DNA from: Luzula sylvatica
Lineage: Eukaryota; Streptophyta; Magnoliopsida; Poales; Juncaceae
NCBI GenBank assembly: GCA_946800325.1
Contig: OX326960.1
Coordinates: 54,582,855 to 54,646,854, forward strand
Length of the DNA: 64,000 nt
Reading direction: 5' to 3'
A program made the position numbers and the translations under genes. The notes beneath the pieces are model-generated. The model was given only the letters and a program-made list of their open reading frames with translations. It was not told the origin of the DNA and searched no databases. Below are positions 60,261 to 64,000 of this stretch, in pieces (position 1 is the stretch's first letter; each line of letters begins with the position of its first letter).

Positions 60261-61796
60261 CCTATCTTTATCTCTAATCAATTAATTCAATCATACTAGC
60301 ATATTAGATAATTAATTATTTAGAATAATTAGTCTCCCTAAATAATTCATATGCATTTAGAAATCTTGTGATAGTGATATAATATGATTATATCACGAAT
60401 TATTTAAACATGAATGTCATGATCCCTCATAATATTTAAGTCGTGGAAATGCCTTCCATATCATCAACCATCGAAATTGGTATCACAATATGTGTGTTTC
60501 TAGGCCTTCGTCATGCACACATGTTGATGGTATTAATGGGTGGCAAGCGTTAAATGGGGACTTACGTGTTTCTAGGCCTTCGTCATGCACGTGAGTAGTT
60601 CATTTGAACGATACGTTTGATATGGTTATGACTTAACCGTCCAAGCCAATCCGATTGGAGTTCGGGGCATAGTTAGAATGCACACACGGAACTGGGATTG
60701 TATGTAATACGATCCATCACCGAAATTCTAAAAGGTTCGAGAGTCGCATATGATGTGATTGGATTATATCCTACCTAAATAAGCGAGATCCCACCCGATA
60801 GGCCTTCGTCACTTGTGGGAGGATTGCGAAATATGGATCTCGGGTGTTATGGACTTGGAGTCCCGTATCGGTATGAGGGTTATCGATTCGATAAAATAAC
60901 ACTATCATATAATCATCATATAAGCATATAGATTAAGTACGCACGGTTAGGAGCTTAATCTTCATTATCCGTTTAGAATTATGTTTTCAAGCAAACACCA
61001 AATATATATCGATGAGATCGATATGATAGATGGCTTTTGGGTCGGAATTACCGTAATTAACCTTGATAGTCAAAGAATAGTTCTTAGACTTAAAGGAACG
61101 TGTTGGACACGGAAATGGTAGATTCGGGGCTCGAGGCTTTGGCTTTAGATAAAGCCGGGTTCAATACACTTTAAGAAGGAATCGAACAATATTACGTGCC
61201 TTGTGGTGGCATGTATAGACGCAGATTTCTCAAAATTGTTTTGAGAATTCGGGTGTATATGAAAATAAAACGCAACGCTCAAGAAATAGTTTCAAGAGCT
61301 AGAGCGCATTGAATGGTTCAATGCAGCTCAAAGCGTAGATTAATTCTGAGACGCCTTATGGGTCTTTGATTAACACTCGTGTGTTGATGGTACGAGATTT
61401 GATCTTCGTGACCGAATATCATATGCATTCGATAGATAAGTCGATCCCGAAATTGCATGTGATGCGATGTAAATTTGAATAGGAGATGCTTAGAGTGTCC
61501 GGGGAATCCAAAGCATAGAGATGCGTGGATGTCCTTGTAATTCAAGGATGGGATCGAAAGAAATAAATGTCTAAGGGTATTCTGGAAAATTATTTTCCAA
61601 ACAAAAAGTTCGGACAAGGAGTTGTCCAAAATAATGACTCAAAGAACGGTGAAATCCGAGGAGGATTAAACCTAGAAGTTGATTGCTTCTTTTGGCGTTG
61701 CCGTCATGGCCATATAAACGAGATACGCGTATCTAGATTCCATAAGATGGATTGCTAGAATCAATCGAATTAGATTCAATTGATTAAACGCGATAC
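60260..61796 (+). other. Degenerate Copia leader/gag region
   Basis: No intact frame. 'ctaggccttcgtcatgcac' occurs twice (about 60501 and 60572) and a related 'aggccttcgtcac' near 60800. By position gag should begin in this interval, but no nucleocapsid zinc knuckle could be read. Confidence 0.45.
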
Positions 61797-64000
61797 TCAT
61801 TTATTAGGCAAGACGACAAAGGGCATCATTCTCCAAAGGTTGGAGAAAGATCCAACGAATTATTGGAAATTACATTTAGATGTAAATGTTCCGATAAGTT
61901 CCGAGGCAAGAGGAGGCTATCGGTATTTTATTACGTTTACGGACGGTTAAAGTAGATACGGTAATATATGTTTAATGCGTGCCGAAGCGGATACTTTTGA
62001 AAGGTTCAAAGAGTTTCAAAACGAAATACAAAATCAACTAAGCAAGAAAATCAAAGCTTTTCGATAGGATCGAGAAGGCGAGTATTTGAGCTAAACTTTT
62101 CGATAGGATCGAAGAGGCGATATTTGAGTTATGAAAATTGATTATCATTCATGATTGTGAAATCGTTTCACGATTATTTTCATTTCGGAACATTGAGATG
62201 TGTCCGAAAAGAGGAATTGAACGCATCTTGCACATGGTTCGATAAATGATATGTCAAACGGATCTCCCAAAAAAAATATTTTGGGGATACGCCCTTGAGA
62301 CAGCGGCACTAATGAATGGTTGCATATATGATATGGACCATAAACCTTCTAATCGGTACAAAAGATGCCATATTAGATATGCATCGGAATGGTTCCGAAG
62401 TTGTCATTTGTACAGATTTGTGGATGTGAGTATATTTCGAAATTTGTTTCGGTTAAACTCAATCCCAAATCTGAAAATTGTTCGTTTATGACATATATCC
62501 TTAAGGAAACTAAAGGGTATTAGTTCTAACGTCCCGACGAAAATAAGATTTTCGTGGCTCGAAGAGATGCCTTCTTAGAGGAGGACTCGATGCGCACAAG
62601 TTTGAAACTTAATGTTGCTAATCTCTATGCGGGCTAGTGGGAGTAGAATAAATCTCGAAAGAGTTCGAGATCTAAAAATGAACATTGTACCGATGAATGA
62701 TGACACGACTTCATCAAGAGTTGATGAATACGAGTCGAACACACAAAGGAATTATTTGTAGATCAAGTAGGCTATATCATAAGCTGGTAAATACGGATTT
62801 ACCGTGGCTAATGATGATAGATCGAAATCATATGATGATTCGATATCCTACAGGGATGCTATGAAAGGTTGATTCCACATGATCACATGATGTCATGAAT
62901 TCTGAGATTCGATCCGTGTAAAATTATCAAGTTTAGAACTTGATTTCATTACTTTCCGGGTTAGACCCGTGAAAAGACAATGGGTTTTCAAGATGAGAAC
63001 CAACACGGATAGGAATACGCATATATGCAAAGCGAGGCTCGTAGCGAAGAGTTTCAAGAATTTCATAGTCGGACTATGAAGAAACGTTTTCGCATGTTGC
63101 CATGCTTTCACATTCTCGAAATTCTGCTTGACATGGTCGCGTATTATGACTATGTGATGTGGGAAAATGGATGTCAAAACCGAATTTCTTGACAGAAATT
63201 TTATGAAAGGATGTGTACTTGACACAACCTTACGGTTTTGTCGATTCATAAGAATCGGGGATAAGATATGCACGCTTTAACGATCCATATGATGGATTAG
63301 AGAAAGCTTCTCGGAATTGGAATATTCGTTTTGATGAAGTTATAAACTGCTATAACATTGTCGGAATGAATGGAAACTTTGTGTACACATGAAGGTTAGT
63401 GGGAGCCGCGTTATATTTCTTGTAACGACACAAAATTTAGGCGAGACCGCTTATGAATTAAGCGTGAAGATCTATAGGATAGATCTAAGAAGTTCCTCGT
63501 TCTATATTATAGCACGTATATCGACATATTGTTGAAAAAGGTTTTCAACATATAACTCCTTGGCGGAGTTAAATAGAGATGTCGAATGGCAGAAATTTTC
63601 TACGGCTCGATGTGAGACATCAAGCAGAGCGAAAATAAAAATATGATGCTTTACATTCGATGTGAGGATCTATTATATCTGTCATGATATGTATGTGGCT
63701 ATATGTCGTATAGATGAAGCGTCTAATTCACCGTCAATAAAATCCAAGGAATCACACGAGTTTGAATGTAATGCGATTCCATGAGACTAACTCTTGTGAA
63801 TGTATAATGGTTATACATATATATATACATAATGGTTATGTATATTTAAATTCATCGGGATTTGTATTGATAGCGGTGAATGTTATTCTTGCATACTTTA
63901 CAAAAGAATTCAGGATTTTATTTTATCTATAATGGTGTGGAGGACGTGTTGGTTATAAGGAGTTATAACAACGACAGTTTCCAAAGATTTAGCACGTCCA
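61797..64000 (+). pseudogene. Copia pol remnant (integrase and reverse transcriptase)
   Basis: Readable in shifting frames: pre-integrase/integrase start (LGKTTKG, then ARGGYRYFITFTDG near 61910-61950), integrase core (RFKEFQNEIQNQ near 62010), YALETAALMN near 62290, the post-integrase box (PKETKGY near 62500) and RT entry pieces (VFKMRTNTD and KARLVAKSF near 62980-63055, then YEETF). EKASRNWNIRFDE is near 63300. Stop codons interrupt the integrase at expected Asp/Ser positions. No active protein is possible, and the element continues past the window. Confidence 0.82.

Larger units (their letters stand above)
58155..64000 (+). mobile_element. Copia LTR retrotransposon, 5' part, decayed
   Basis: In order: 5' LTR 58155-59218, primer-binding site 59220, a leader of about 1.2 kb with hairpin modules, a degenerate gag region, then pre-integrase, integrase, a linker and RT motifs in broken frames to the window edge. 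The LTR is the same family as those in the LINE. The 3' LTR lies outside. The Copia class follows from integrase preceding RT. Many stops and frameshifts show it is dead. Confidence 0.88.

Overview
The window is plant nuclear DNA, most likely from an angiosperm. It is AT-rich, carries a (CCCTAAA)n interstitial telomeric tract, contains plant-type transposons (Copia LTR elements, an L1-like LINE, a tRNA-derived SINE, hAT-, Mutator- and PIF/Harbinger-like elements) and has few genes. Much of it is the wreckage of nested insertions. Species cannot be fixed from the sequence.

Layout. A unit of about 12.5 kb is present twice in direct orientation: unit 1 (about 283-12750) and unit 3 (about 42262-58120). 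Each unit starts with a plus-strand gene for an unrecognised, about seven-span membrane protein and ends with a minus-strand gene of weakly recognisable type. Between them lies about 10 kb of AT-rich DNA full of small non-autonomous transposons. A second copy of the membrane gene with about 1.5 kb of its downstream flank (12797-14925, unit 2) directly follows unit 1, so I infer a tandem array whose middle unit was broken up. The membrane gene is intact only in unit 3 (42326-43144): copy 1 has lost its ATG and copy 2 is frameshifted. The minus-strand gene is intact only in unit 1 (11635-12531): its unit 3 copy has a frame-breaking 17-bp duplication.

14.0-42.2 kb. After a 670-bp Mutator-like insertion in unit 2 comes a minus-strand LINE (about 17579-25540). 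It is split by a deleted minus-strand Copia element (19601-23806, TSD TTGAG), which is itself split by a solo LTR of the same family in the opposite orientation (20854-21921, TSD GCTAA). From 25.5 to 36 kb there is AT-rich DNA with tandem duplications, the telomere-like tract and scattered diverged pieces of the 12.5-kb unit. A three-exon PIF/Harbinger nuclease (HARBI1-like, DDE_Tnp_4) gene with its catalytic residues preserved lies at 36493-39686. Its second intron carries about 1.5 kb of inserted DNA with a cluster of short palindromes.

58.1-64 kb. A Copia element of the same LTR family enters immediately beyond unit 3: 5' LTR 58155-59218, primer-binding site 59220, then a long leader and a heavily decayed pol that runs off the window. 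LTR and leader contain a 172-bp-spaced hairpin module.

The two units serve as each other's pre-insertion controls, so several insertions (SINE, MITE, Mutator-like, hAT-like) can be mapped to the base with their target-site duplications. No operon-like or defence-like system was found. The candidates for new biology are the membrane gene family with its divergent partner, and the hairpin modules of the Copia family.
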